A program made the translations under genes and the position numbers. 64,000 nucleotides of DNA, taken from contig JAJDUU010000043.1 in the NCBI GenBank assembly GCA_022826485.1, positions 1 to 64,000 on the forward strand, in the 5' to 3' direction. This DNA is from Chloroflexota bacterium. Lineage in GTDB: Bacteria > Chloroflexota > UBA11872. The stretch's first letter is position 1. The number at the start of each line of letters is the position of its first letter. This document shows positions 7,627 through 15,131 of this stretch, one piece after another. The notes beneath the pieces are model-generated. The model made no database searches, had not been told where the DNA came from, and worked only from the letters and a program-made list of their open reading frames with translations.

Positions 7627-8247
7627 CTAGCAGGGACCGTAGCCACCCCAGCTCGGCAGGCAGCCTTCCGTGGCCTTCAGGGACAGGATCATGACTTCTT
7701 CCTGGGCGGCTTCGATCTTGTCGAGCGTGGCCAGGGACGGCGCATGGTCTTCCTTGTAGTGGCCGAAGACCGTGTACTCATGCGGCGCCTCGGTGCTTCC
7801 CTCAAGATCGCCCAGGATGAAGAAGAAGCGCGATCCATTGGAATTCGGCGTCCCGTCATTGGCCAGGGCAATGCCGCCGCGCACATAGGGCCGCTGCGGC
7901 GGCTCGACCTTGAAGGTGTAGCCCGGGTTGCCGGTGCCCGTGCCCGTGGCGTCGCCGGTTTCAGCCAGCACGCCCGGAACTACGCGATGAAACGCCACCC
8001 CGTCGTAGTAGCCGCTGTTGGCGAGGAATATGAAGCTGTTAACTGCCAGCGGCGCCTCTTCGGGATTTAGGACGAAGCTGATGCGTCCGACGCTGGTGGT
8101 GAAGGTGACGCTATAGGGTCGGAGCGGATCGATCTCCATCGCCGGGTAGGCGTCGTAGACCGGCGGGCCTTCCGGCTCCGACTCGCCGCACGCCGCCACC
8201 ACAATCAGCAACAGGCCAGCCAGCCCGACAAGTACCGCTCGCCGCAT
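7627..8247 (-). CDS. Cyclophilin-like lipoprotein, tandem copy 5 (first in transcription order)
   Basis: 206 aa from the ATG at 8247 (GGAGAAGATCGTG upstream). The frame stays open a further 92 codons upstream, but that part lacks homology and the lipobox position supports the shorter form. Signal ends IVVAAC (Cys20), then GESEPEGPP and the cyclophilin core with FHRVVPG, LAETGD (Glu for Gln) and NSNGSRFFFILGD. The tail WGGYGPC places it in subgroup A. The strand RISFVLNPEEAPLAVN differs from other copies in having Asn-Pro before the EEAP loop. Confidence 0.9.
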   Translation of the reverse strand: MRRAVLVGLAGLLLIVVAACGESEPEGPPVYDAYPAMEIDPLRPYSVTFTTSVGRISFVLNPEEAPLAVNSFIFLANSGYYDGVAFHRVVPGVLAETGDATGTGTGNPGYTFKVEPPQRPYVRGGIALANDGTPNSNGSRFFFILGDLEGSTEAPHEYTVFGHYKEDHAPSLATLDKIEAAQEEVMILSLKATEGCLPSWGGYGPC

Positions 8248-8597
8248 CACGATCTTCTCCACGGCTGCATCACGTTCTGCCGGCCATTCTGCCGCACCAG
8301 CGAGTGCGGCTGCCACCACCGACCTCGCCGCGGCATCCGGACCGGAAGCCGCGCCCACCTTGCTACGGCGCGTTCCGTGCGTCACACCGTCCGGGACGCC
8401 TCCTCCGGCGCACCACCGCGCGCAATAGCGCCGGTCGCCTGAAGCGGGCATCATCATCCCGCCATGCAACCGGCCCACTCGACACCTCTCGCCAAGCGCC
8501 AGCCACGGTCGTTCTTCCGTCATGCCCCTGTGGCACCTGCCCGTGCGAGAGGTCGCCGCGTGAGACGCGGCGGGTTCGCGCCCAGCCTGGAGCGACC
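8248..8597. other. Divergent intergenic region between cyclophilin copy 5 and a hydrolase gene
   Basis: 350 bp. The left end carries the minus-strand promoter-like element of copy 5. The remainder is GC-rich with no recognised repeat or RNA. The promoter of the plus-strand hydrolase must lie here but is not obvious. Confidence 0.4.
8285..8296 (-). promoter_or_regulatory. Conserved promoter-like element upstream of cyclophilin copy 5
   Basis: TGCGGCAGAATG on the coding strand, ending 37 nt before the ATG; identical to the other tandem copies' elements. Confidence 0.6.
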
Positions 8598-10223
8598 ATG
8601 AGCCAGCTCGACGCCACGCAACTGATCATCGGCGACGCCCCGCAGTACTTCTTCGACGACGGTCTGATCGAGGAGGTGCAGCACGTCACGCGCCGCCTGC
8701 ATCGACCCGTCAGCGTCGAGGACGGCCCCCTCATCGAACGCGACCGACCCTGGGAACACGTGACCTACTTCTCCAGTGTGGACTGGAGCCTGTGGCGAGA
8801 CCCGGAGACCGATCGTTTCCACTGCACCTACACCGATCTCTCCGTGAACCGCGAACGGCTGGCGCGTCACGGGGGCGCGTTCATCGACTGGGCCAACGGT
8901 CGCCTGCGCGTCTGCTATGCGTACTCGGACGACGGCTTCGAGTGGGTCAAGCCGCCACTCGGTTTCGTCCACGAGGACGGTCACGACACCAACATCATCC
9001 TGGGCAGCGAGACCTATGGGAGCGTCTGGGGCCTTTCGGTCTTCGACGACCCGCTGGAGCACGATCCCAGGCGGCGCTACAAGGGATTCCACGTCATGGT
9101 GCCGCCGGGATATGCCGTGGCCGCCGACGAACCCGGCGCGCATGTCCGCTTGGGCACCTCACCCGACGGCATTCGCTGGACCGTGACCGACGAGCGTCCA
9201 ACCGTGGGCCGCAGCGGCACTCGCATCGGCGATTCGGCCCAGCCCGCCTTCGACCCCGGCACCGGCACCTACTTGCTCTTCACGCGGCATCCCTGGATGA
9301 GCCTCCCGCCGCGCTCCCGCCCGCTTCACGCCACCGAGTTGGGCGGCCATCCCACCTGGGACGCATCCGCCGGCGCGGCAAATCGCCGCGGGCGGCGTCG
9401 GATCTACCTCTCCGAGAGCCGCGACTATCTGAACTGGAGCCAACCGCGGCTGATCCTGGCCCCGGACCCGGTGCTCGACAACATCGACGACTCGTTCTAC
9501 AGCATGAGCGCCATGTGGCTCGGGGGCCAGTGGATCGGGTTCGTGCAGGTGTTCCACATGGTCGAAAACACGCTCGACGTGCAGCTGGTGCACAGCCGGG
9601 ACGGGCGCAATTGGCAGCGACTCTTTCCCGGGCAGGCCTGGCTGCCATTGGGGCCGCCGGGCTCGTGGAACCAGTTCTACACCAGCCTGCCGCGTTTTCC
9701 CGACGTGGAGGGGCCGGAGTGGCTGGTGTTTCACGGCGGGTCCAAGTCCCATCACGACTGGTGGTTCCATGGCCAGCAGGAGGGTCTGGACGCCCCGGAA
9801 GCGTGGGACATGAGCCTGGTGGGCTTTGGTCTGGGCCTCGCGAAGCTGCGGAAGTTCGGCTTCGTCTCACTCGACGCCGATCGCATGCGCGAGGGCATGA
9901 TCCTGACCCAGCCGTGGGTTGCTCCCGGCGACCGGCTCGTCATCAACGCCGCCTGCGGCCCTGATGGTTATGTCAAGGTGGAGGCGCTGGACCTGCACGA
10001 CCGTGTCCTCGCCGGTTGCAGCCGCGACAACTGCGACGTCTTTACCGGCGACGCCATCGAGCACACGGTCACGTGGGGCGGCGACCCGAGTCTCCCCCTC
10101 GAGGTCCCCTCAGCGGGCGGCGAGGTCTACACCCACCGCCTGCCGCACCGGCGGCTGCGCTTCATCCTGCGCGACGCGCAGCTGTATTCGTTCCGCATCG
10201 AGGCGTCCGAAAGCACGGGCTAG
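8598..10223 (+). CDS. GH32/GH43-like beta-propeller glycosidase-related protein
   Basis: 541 aa from the ATG at 8598, preceded by GGAG. The N-terminal about 420 residues look like a five-bladed propeller of the GH32/GH43 kind: repeated strand units such as VTYFSSVDWSLWRDPETDRF, SDDGFEWVKPPLG, TSPDGIRWTVTDE and SRDGRNWQRLFPG. The C-terminal about 120 residues (from FGFVSLDADRMREGMILTQP to LYSFRIEA) form a jelly-roll-like module common behind such propellers. No signal peptide is visible, so the product is probably cytoplasmic or exported in another way. The substrate is unknown. Neighbouring sugar-acid genes and other propeller hydrolases suggest polysaccharide or glycoside breakdown (inference). 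Confidence 0.65.
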   Translation: MSQLDATQLIIGDAPQYFFDDGLIEEVQHVTRRLHRPVSVEDGPLIERDRPWEHVTYFSSVDWSLWRDPETDRFHCTYTDLSVNRERLARHGGAFIDWANGRLRVCYAYSDDGFEWVKPPLGFVHEDGHDTNIILGSETYGSVWGLSVFDDPLEHDPRRRYKGFHVMVPPGYAVAADEPGAHVRLGTSPDGIRWTVTDERPTVGRSGTRIGDSAQPAFDPGTGTYLLFTRHPWMSLPPRSRPLHATELGGHPTWDASAGAANRRGRRRIYLSESRDYLNWSQPRLILAPDPVLDNIDDSFYSMSAMWLGGQWIGFVQVFHMVENTLDVQLVHSRDGRNWQRLFPGQAWLPLGPPGSWNQFYTSLPRFPDVEGPEWLVFHGGSKSHHDWWFHGQQEGLDAPEAWDMSLVGFGLGLAKLRKFGFVSLDADRMREGMILTQPWVAPGDRLVINAACGPDGYVKVEALDLHDRVLAGCSRDNCDVFTGDAIEHTVTWGGDPSLPLEVPSAGGEVYTHRLPHRRLRFILRDAQLYSFRIEASESTG

Positions 10224-10270
10224 ACGCGGAGCGGAGGCGGAGGCGAAAGACCAACCGGCGCTATCGGACC

Positions 10271-10301
10271 GTGCCGCGCCGGCCAATGGCCGGCGCGGCA
10301 C
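10271..10301. terminator. Perfect hairpin between convergent genes
   Basis: A perfect 14-bp stem (GTGCCGCGCCGGCC and its complement) with a 3-nt AAT loop, between the stops of the plus-strand hydrolase and the minus-strand proX. The T-tract is weak (GCATTTCC). It probably acts as a bidirectional terminator. Confidence 0.75.
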
Positions 10302-10312
10302 GCATTTCCGGG

Positions 10313-11341
10313 TTACTCCGTCGGCCACCCGTCGGCGGTTTCGTCGGCGTCAAGGGCCGCCTGGATGGCTTCCTGGGCGTCGGCGGTCACCCACGCGCCC
10401 CAAACGCTGGCATTGCTCTTGAGCCACCACATGGCGGCATCGTTGGCGCCGGCGTCGGGATTGTCGAGCAGCCACTGGGCGATCGGCTTGTAGACGTCGA
10501 TGTTGAGATCCCAAGCCCGCAGCATCGTCACGACTTCCGGCGCGGTGGTGAGCAGGTCCGGATGCACCGCGATCAGGATGGTGGCGTCTTCGAAACCGCA
10601 CGCCTTGGTGGTCGCCCAGCACTCATCGGTGTAGGCAGGCTCGTCGAGACGAACCACGTCCAATACCAGGGCCGGCTCGTTGGTTCCCCACTGGTACCCA
10701 AGCCAGGGCTCGCCCTTCTCATAGGCGCCGTAAAGGTCGGCGTTCAGCGCGGACCCGTCACCGGGGTTGATGACCTCGACGTGATCGGTGAGACCGTAGG
10801 CTTCGATCTGGGCCGCGACGTTCTCTTCACACGCCCAGCCAATGACGCACGACACTAACCGTGCCCTGCCGCCGCTGGCCGCCGTCGCGAAGAGCTGTTT
10901 GAACTTCTCGTCCTTGAGGTCCTCGACGTTGTCGAGCTCGGGGTACTGCTCCTGCAGGTAGCGCGGGATCACGAATCCGGACTGCCAGTCGTTGCCCAGA
11001 CTCTTGCCAACCGAGACCACTTCACCGTTGGCGATGGCTTCGTTCCAGGCGTCGTTCTGGTTCGGCAGCCAGATTTCGAGCGTGATGTGACTGTCGCCCC
11101 GGATCAGGCCCTGGAATAGCGGCAGCGTGCTGCCGAACACCACGTCCGTGGGGTAGCCGTAGCCCTTTTCGACGATGTACTGGGCAATGCGGTTTTGGAT
11201 CTGGGCGCTGTCCCAGTTGAGGTCGCTAAAGACCAGCGTGGGCGGGGGTTCGGCTTCCGGCTCCGCTTCGCCGCAACCAGCCACGCCCAATACCGCTATC
11301 ACAGCGAGTAGGAGCACGAGCCGCATGTACCTCGTCATCAT
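10313..11341 (-). CDS. proX: Glycine betaine/proline ABC transporter substrate-binding lipoprotein
   Basis: 342 aa from the ATG at 11341, chosen because GGAGAGGG lies 6 nt upstream and Cys23 then completes a lipobox (VLGVAGC). The mature part is an OpuAC/ProX-type ligand-binding domain: FSDLNWDSAQIQNRIAQYIV, YGYPTDVVFGSTLPLFQGL, DSHITLEIWLPNQ and GEPWLGYQWGTNEPALVLD. This family binds quaternary amines such as betaine or choline through Trp/Tyr cages. The protein is rich in Trp, including WWLKSNASVWGAWV near the end. It lies downstream of proV-proW, separated by a 171-bp gap, so it may be made at a higher level from its own promoter. Confidence 0.92.
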   Translation of the reverse strand: MMTRYMRLVLLLAVIAVLGVAGCGEAEPEAEPPPTLVFSDLNWDSAQIQNRIAQYIVEKGYGYPTDVVFGSTLPLFQGLIRGDSHITLEIWLPNQNDAWNEAIANGEVVSVGKSLGNDWQSGFVIPRYLQEQYPELDNVEDLKDEKFKQLFATAASGGRARLVSCVIGWACEENVAAQIEAYGLTDHVEVINPGDGSALNADLYGAYEKGEPWLGYQWGTNEPALVLDVVRLDEPAYTDECWATTKACGFEDATILIAVHPDLLTTAPEVVTMLRAWDLNIDVYKPIAQWLLDNPDAGANDAAMWWLKSNASVWGAWVTADAQEAIQAALDADETADGWPTE

Positions 11342-11512
11342 CGAAACCCTCTCCATATGCTTTCGAATCGAATAAAGCCTCACAGGCACCATAGCTCGCC
11401 GCGCAACGGCGCGCGAACGGGCCGCAACAAGGGCCGACCCGAGGTTCCCGGCTGGTCCCCCGACGCGCCCGCGGATCACGCTGGGGGCGTGGAAAGGAGA
11501 CGAGGCCCGCGG

Positions 11513-12613
11513 TTACCCGGCGCGGCGCATCTCATGGCGGCTGCGAGACACGGCCTGGGTGAAGCGGTCGAAGATGATGGCGAGGAACACGATGGCGAGC
11601 CCGGCGATGGCCCCGTTGCCCGGCTGGTTCTTCTGGAGCGCCCGCAGCACGTTGTCACCCAGGCCGCCGGCGGCCACCATGCTGGCAATGGTGACCATGG
11701 CGAGGGCCATGAGCGTCGTCTGATTGACGCCGGCCATGATGGTGGGCATGGCCATCGGTATCTGCACCTTGGCCAGAATCTGCAACGGCGACGCGCCAAA
11801 TGAGCGCACCGCCTCAACGGTCTCGGGCGAGACCTGGCGGATGCCCAGGTTGGTGAGCCGGATCAATGGCGGCACGGCGTAGATGATGGTGGCGAAGATT
11901 CCGGCGGGCTTCCCCAAGCCGAAGAAGAGGATGCCGGGGAGCAGATAGACGAAGCTGGGCATCGTTTGCATGCCGTCCAGGATCGGGCGCATGAGGTTGT
12001 CGGCGATCCGGCTGCGGGAGGCCAGCACGCCGAGGGGAAGGCCGATGAGCACCGAGACGGCGACGGCGACGATCATGAGCGCGACGGTGTCGATGGTGTT
12101 GCTCCACAGGTCCATGAAGCCGACGAAAAGCAGGGCGAGGGAGGTGAAGGCAAGGAGACTCCAGCGCCCGATGGCGAAGGACAGCAAGGCCAGAGCGACG
12201 ATGACGGCAGGCCAGGGCAACCAGCGCAGCGCGTCCTCGATGCGCACGAGCGCAACGTCGATGACGGCGCTGAGGCTGTCGAAGAGCCAACTGGCCTCCC
12301 GAGTCAGCCAGTCGACGGCGTCGTCAATGGCTCCGCCGGTGACTTCCCGCACGGTGCGCTCCAGGGTCGTCACGCCGCCGCCCGAGGTCGCGACGTCGCT
12401 CTGGGCCACGGTGGTGGGGAATTCCATGTCCGCGCCCCAGACGCTCAAGCTGACCACGAGCACAATGACGACAACCATCAGGCCGGCGAGCCAGCGGCAG
12501 TAGCGCGGCAGCGCCTGCGCCCACTGCGCGATCTGCGTGGCAGTTGCGCGGGAAAGCCGCGGCGGTCGGGACTGGCCTTGAGTGTCGGTCGAAGCTCGGT
12601 CCGCCCGCGCCAC
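11513..12613 (-). CDS. proW: Glycine betaine/proline ABC transporter permease
   Basis: 366 aa from the GTG at 12613, preferred because AGGGGG lies about 6 nt upstream and it starts just after the proV stop; an in-frame ATG at 12631 would overlap proV. One N-terminal membrane segment (about 40-62) and a long amphipathic region precede about five further membrane spans. The EAA loop of ABC permeases is clear (ETVEAVRSFGASPLQILAKV), as is VAAGGLGDNVLRALQ near the end. It forms the membrane channel for the ProV ATPase, with ProX as receptor. The extended N-terminal region resembles E. coli ProW, which also has a long N-terminal tail. Confidence 0.92.
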   Translation of the reverse strand: MARADRASTDTQGQSRPPRLSRATATQIAQWAQALPRYCRWLAGLMVVVIVLVVSLSVWGADMEFPTTVAQSDVATSGGGVTTLERTVREVTGGAIDDAVDWLTREASWLFDSLSAVIDVALVRIEDALRWLPWPAVIVALALLSFAIGRWSLLAFTSLALLFVGFMDLWSNTIDTVALMIVAVAVSVLIGLPLGVLASRSRIADNLMRPILDGMQTMPSFVYLLPGILFFGLGKPAGIFATIIYAVPPLIRLTNLGIRQVSPETVEAVRSFGASPLQILAKVQIPMAMPTIMAGVNQTTLMALAMVTIASMVAAGGLGDNVLRALQKNQPGNGAIAGLAIVFLAIIFDRFTQAVSRSRHEMRRAG

Positions 12614-12614
12614 G

Positions 12615-13817
12615 CTAGGCCCCCTGGCCATCTTCGGCGACGGCGGCGAGCAGGGCGTCCCGGCCAATCTCCCCGACAAGGCTGCCGTTTTCCGCCAGGA
12701 CGGCGACCGGTCGCTCGGTTTGCGCGGCCATGGGGATGACGTCGGCGACGTAGGCGTCGGGCGTCGTGGTGACAGCGGAATCGATCGTCGCTCCCTCGAG
12801 TGAGCGAACGTTTTGCGCGGCCAACTCGGTCGCCTGCTGCTTGGTGAGGACGCCGCGCAACGTGAAGGAGCGGCTGATAAGGAAGACAGCGTCCAGCTTG
12901 TGCTGCCGCATGGCGTGCAACGCCGCACGGGGTCCCTGGCGCTCGTAGATGACGACGTCGGGCTCGCTCATGATGGCCTGAGCCTGCACGACCTTGGCCC
13001 GCGAGACGTCCTGCACGAAGTCGGTGACGTAATCGTCGGAGGGCAGGGTGACGATCTCCTCGGGCGAGCCCTGCTGCACGATTTGACCGTCGCGCATGAT
13101 GGCGACCCGGTCGCCGATCTTCAGCGCCTCGTCAAGGTCGTGGGTGATGAACACGATGGTCTTGTGCAACTCGGTCTGCAGGGACACGAGCTCGTCCTGC
13201 ATTTCGCGGCGAATCAGCGGGTCGAGTCCGCTGAACGGCTCGTCCATGAGCAGCACGTCGGGATCGACGGCCAGTGCCCTGGCAAGTCCCACCCGCTGCT
13301 GCATGCCGCCGCTCATTTCGTGCGGGCGGTAGTTCTCCCAACCCTTGAGGCCGACGGTTTCGATGGTCTCGGTTGCCATGCGGTAGCGCGTCGGCTTGTC
13401 GATCCCGCGAATTTCGAGACCGACGGCCACGTTGTCGAGGACGTTGCGGTGCGGGAGCAGGCCGTACTGTTGAAACACCATCGCCGTCTTCTGCCGACGG
13501 AACTCGATGAGCTGCGCTTGCGAGTAGCCGCAAATGTCCTCACCGTCGAAGAGGACCTGTCCCCGGGTGGCCTCGATGAGCCGGATGAGACAGCGCACAA
13601 GGGTGGACTTGCCGCTGCCCGACAGCCCCATGACCACGAAGACCATGCCCCTGTCCACGGCGAAGGACACGTCGCGCAATCCGGTGACCAGGCCAAGCTC
13701 GTCCTGAAGCTCTGCGCGGCTCTTGGCGGCATGCTCCGGCTGAAATACTTGGTCGGGCTTGGCGCCAAAGACCTTCCACAAGCCATTGACGACGATCTGC
13801 GACTCTTGCGCGGCCAT
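12615..13817 (-). CDS. proV: Glycine betaine/proline ABC transporter ATPase with CBS pair
   Basis: 400 aa. The ABC domain has Walker A GLSGSGKST (64-72), Q-loop FQQYGLLPH, signature MSGGMQQRVGLARAL (168-182), Walker B LLMDEP (189-194) and switch H226. The N-terminal insert before Walker A (PDQVFQPEHAAKSRAELQDE) is typical of ProV/OpuAA. Two CBS repeats (about 275-395) follow, which in this family sense ionic strength or c-di-AMP. A DarA c-di-AMP receptor is encoded elsewhere in the window, so c-di-AMP control of osmolyte uptake is plausible but unproven. The ATG at 13817 lacks a strong ribosome site. Confidence 0.93.
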   Translation of the reverse strand: MAAQESQIVVNGLWKVFGAKPDQVFQPEHAAKSRAELQDELGLVTGLRDVSFAVDRGMVFVVMGLSGSGKSTLVRCLIRLIEATRGQVLFDGEDICGYSQAQLIEFRRQKTAMVFQQYGLLPHRNVLDNVAVGLEIRGIDKPTRYRMATETIETVGLKGWENYRPHEMSGGMQQRVGLARALAVDPDVLLMDEPFSGLDPLIRREMQDELVSLQTELHKTIVFITHDLDEALKIGDRVAIMRDGQIVQQGSPEEIVTLPSDDYVTDFVQDVSRAKVVQAQAIMSEPDVVIYERQGPRAALHAMRQHKLDAVFLISRSFTLRGVLTKQQATELAAQNVRSLEGATIDSAVTTTPDAYVADVIPMAAQTERPVAVLAENGSLVGEIGRDALLAAVAEDGQGA

Positions 13818-14054
13818 AGGGGCGAGTGCCTTCAACCCTGCAGCGCTCGCTATCTTCGCATGCCCAGGCTTCCGGCGCGCCGCGCGGCAACGCCGGCGTT
13901 TCCGTTGCACCCAATCCGGGGAGGGGCGCAATCTGCGCCGGTCGGCACGAACGGCATCGGAAGTCGATGTGCGCCAATATCATGGTTCCGCCATATGCCC
14001 GCGCGACCGCAGGCTCGTGAAGCGGACCAGAGCGCTGCGCTTGAAACAGGCCCG

Positions 14055-15125
14055 ATGACCCCCGGCGATCCCTACCTGCACGCCGATGCGCCGATTGGCC
14101 TCCGGGACGCGCGCAAGCTCCTTGCGACCGACGAGCCGCACATTCATCACATGGCCAGCCTGGCGCGGTTGCCGGGCGGCCGGCTCGTGCTCAGCTTCAG
14201 CCGCATTCAAGGCACTCGCCGGCTCAACAACGGCGTGCTGGTGATCTCGCGCTCCGACGACGAGGGGACGACCTGGACGACGCCCGAGCCGCTCTATGCC
14301 CACGCCGGCTGGGACTGCCTCAATATGGGCGGGCTCATGCCCTTCGGGGACGAGCGACTGCTGCTGGCGCTGGGCCGGCTGCAGATCGACCCGTCCCTGC
14401 CGGGCGACGAGCCCTGCAGGGGCTGGCACATGGCGACGCGGGCATCGACTGACGGCGGCGAGACCTGGTCGACCGTCAGCCCTGAAATCCGCCTGTTTCC
14501 AGGATGGACGGAGCTCTATGGCGCCAGCAACCCGCACCGCCTGGCCGACGGCCGCCACATGCTCGCCGCCATCGGCACGACCGGGCGCGACAGTGGCTGG
14601 CGCGCCGGCGTCACCTTCACCAACGACCTGGGCGTCACGTTCTCCCGCCCGGTAATCGTCGCCGAGCACCCCACGCTCGGATTCGGCGACATGGACGTCG
14701 TCCGGCTCACGGACGGCCGGTTTCTCGCCGTGGCCCGAGTGTTCGGCGGCCATCCCAGCGTGCTCGCCCACTCGGACGACGAGGGTCGGACCTGGACTGA
14801 GCCGCGCGCAACCAACTTCGCCGGCGCCAACATCAAGCTGCACCGCCTCCGGTCCGGCGCGGTGCTCTGCGCCTATCGCGACGAGCGCGGCAATCGGTCG
14901 GGCGTGGCGTGCAGCGTCAGCGAGAACGCCGGCGAATCCTGGCAGCGTCTGGGATGGCTGGCCGCACCCGGCGGCGGGCCGCCGCCTGAAGCGGACGGCG
15001 TGCGCTGCGGCTATCCCGATATTGTCCCAATCGACAGCCGGAATCTTGCCTGCGTCCTGCATCCCGCGGCCGGCGCCTCCGGTTCCGTCGATCTGCGCTG
15101 GCTGCGCCTCGAGGACCGAACCTAA
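14055..15125 (+). CDS. Sialidase-like six-bladed propeller protein (Asp-box repeats)
   Basis: 356 aa. Four good Asp boxes (S-x-D-x-G-x-T-W): SDDEGTTW (67-74), STDGGETW (131-138), SDDEGRTW (240-247) and SENAGESW (289-296), with a weaker TNDLGVTF at 189. This spacing marks the sialidase/neuraminidase superfamily (BNR repeats). An FRIP motif is not evident, so true sialidase activity is doubtful; many environmental members act on other glycans or are uncharacterised. No signal peptide is visible. The gene converges with the TIM-barrel gene downstream, with only 6 bp between the stops. Confidence 0.8.
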   Translation: MTPGDPYLHADAPIGLRDARKLLATDEPHIHHMASLARLPGGRLVLSFSRIQGTRRLNNGVLVISRSDDEGTTWTTPEPLYAHAGWDCLNMGGLMPFGDERLLLALGRLQIDPSLPGDEPCRGWHMATRASTDGGETWSTVSPEIRLFPGWTELYGASNPHRLADGRHMLAAIGTTGRDSGWRAGVTFTNDLGVTFSRPVIVAEHPTLGFGDMDVVRLTDGRFLAVARVFGGHPSVLAHSDDEGRTWTEPRATNFAGANIKLHRLRSGAVLCAYRDERGNRSGVACSVSENAGESWQRLGWLAAPGGGPPPEADGVRCGYPDIVPIDSRNLACVLHPAAGASGSVDLRWLRLEDRT

Positions 15126-15131
15126 GGCGGC

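Noticed and set aside
8304-8597. N-terminal extension of the propeller hydrolase
   Set aside because: Low-complexity Arg/Pro sequence in the intergenic region; the ATG at 8598 has a ribosome site.
12813-14054. N-terminal extension of the sialidase-like gene
   Set aside because: The frame is open for 414 more codons but lies opposite proV and has no homology; the Asp-box domain starts after 14055.
13818-14054. Riboswitch or osmotic regulatory RNA before proV
   Set aside because: No known aptamer consensus was recognised in the sequence.
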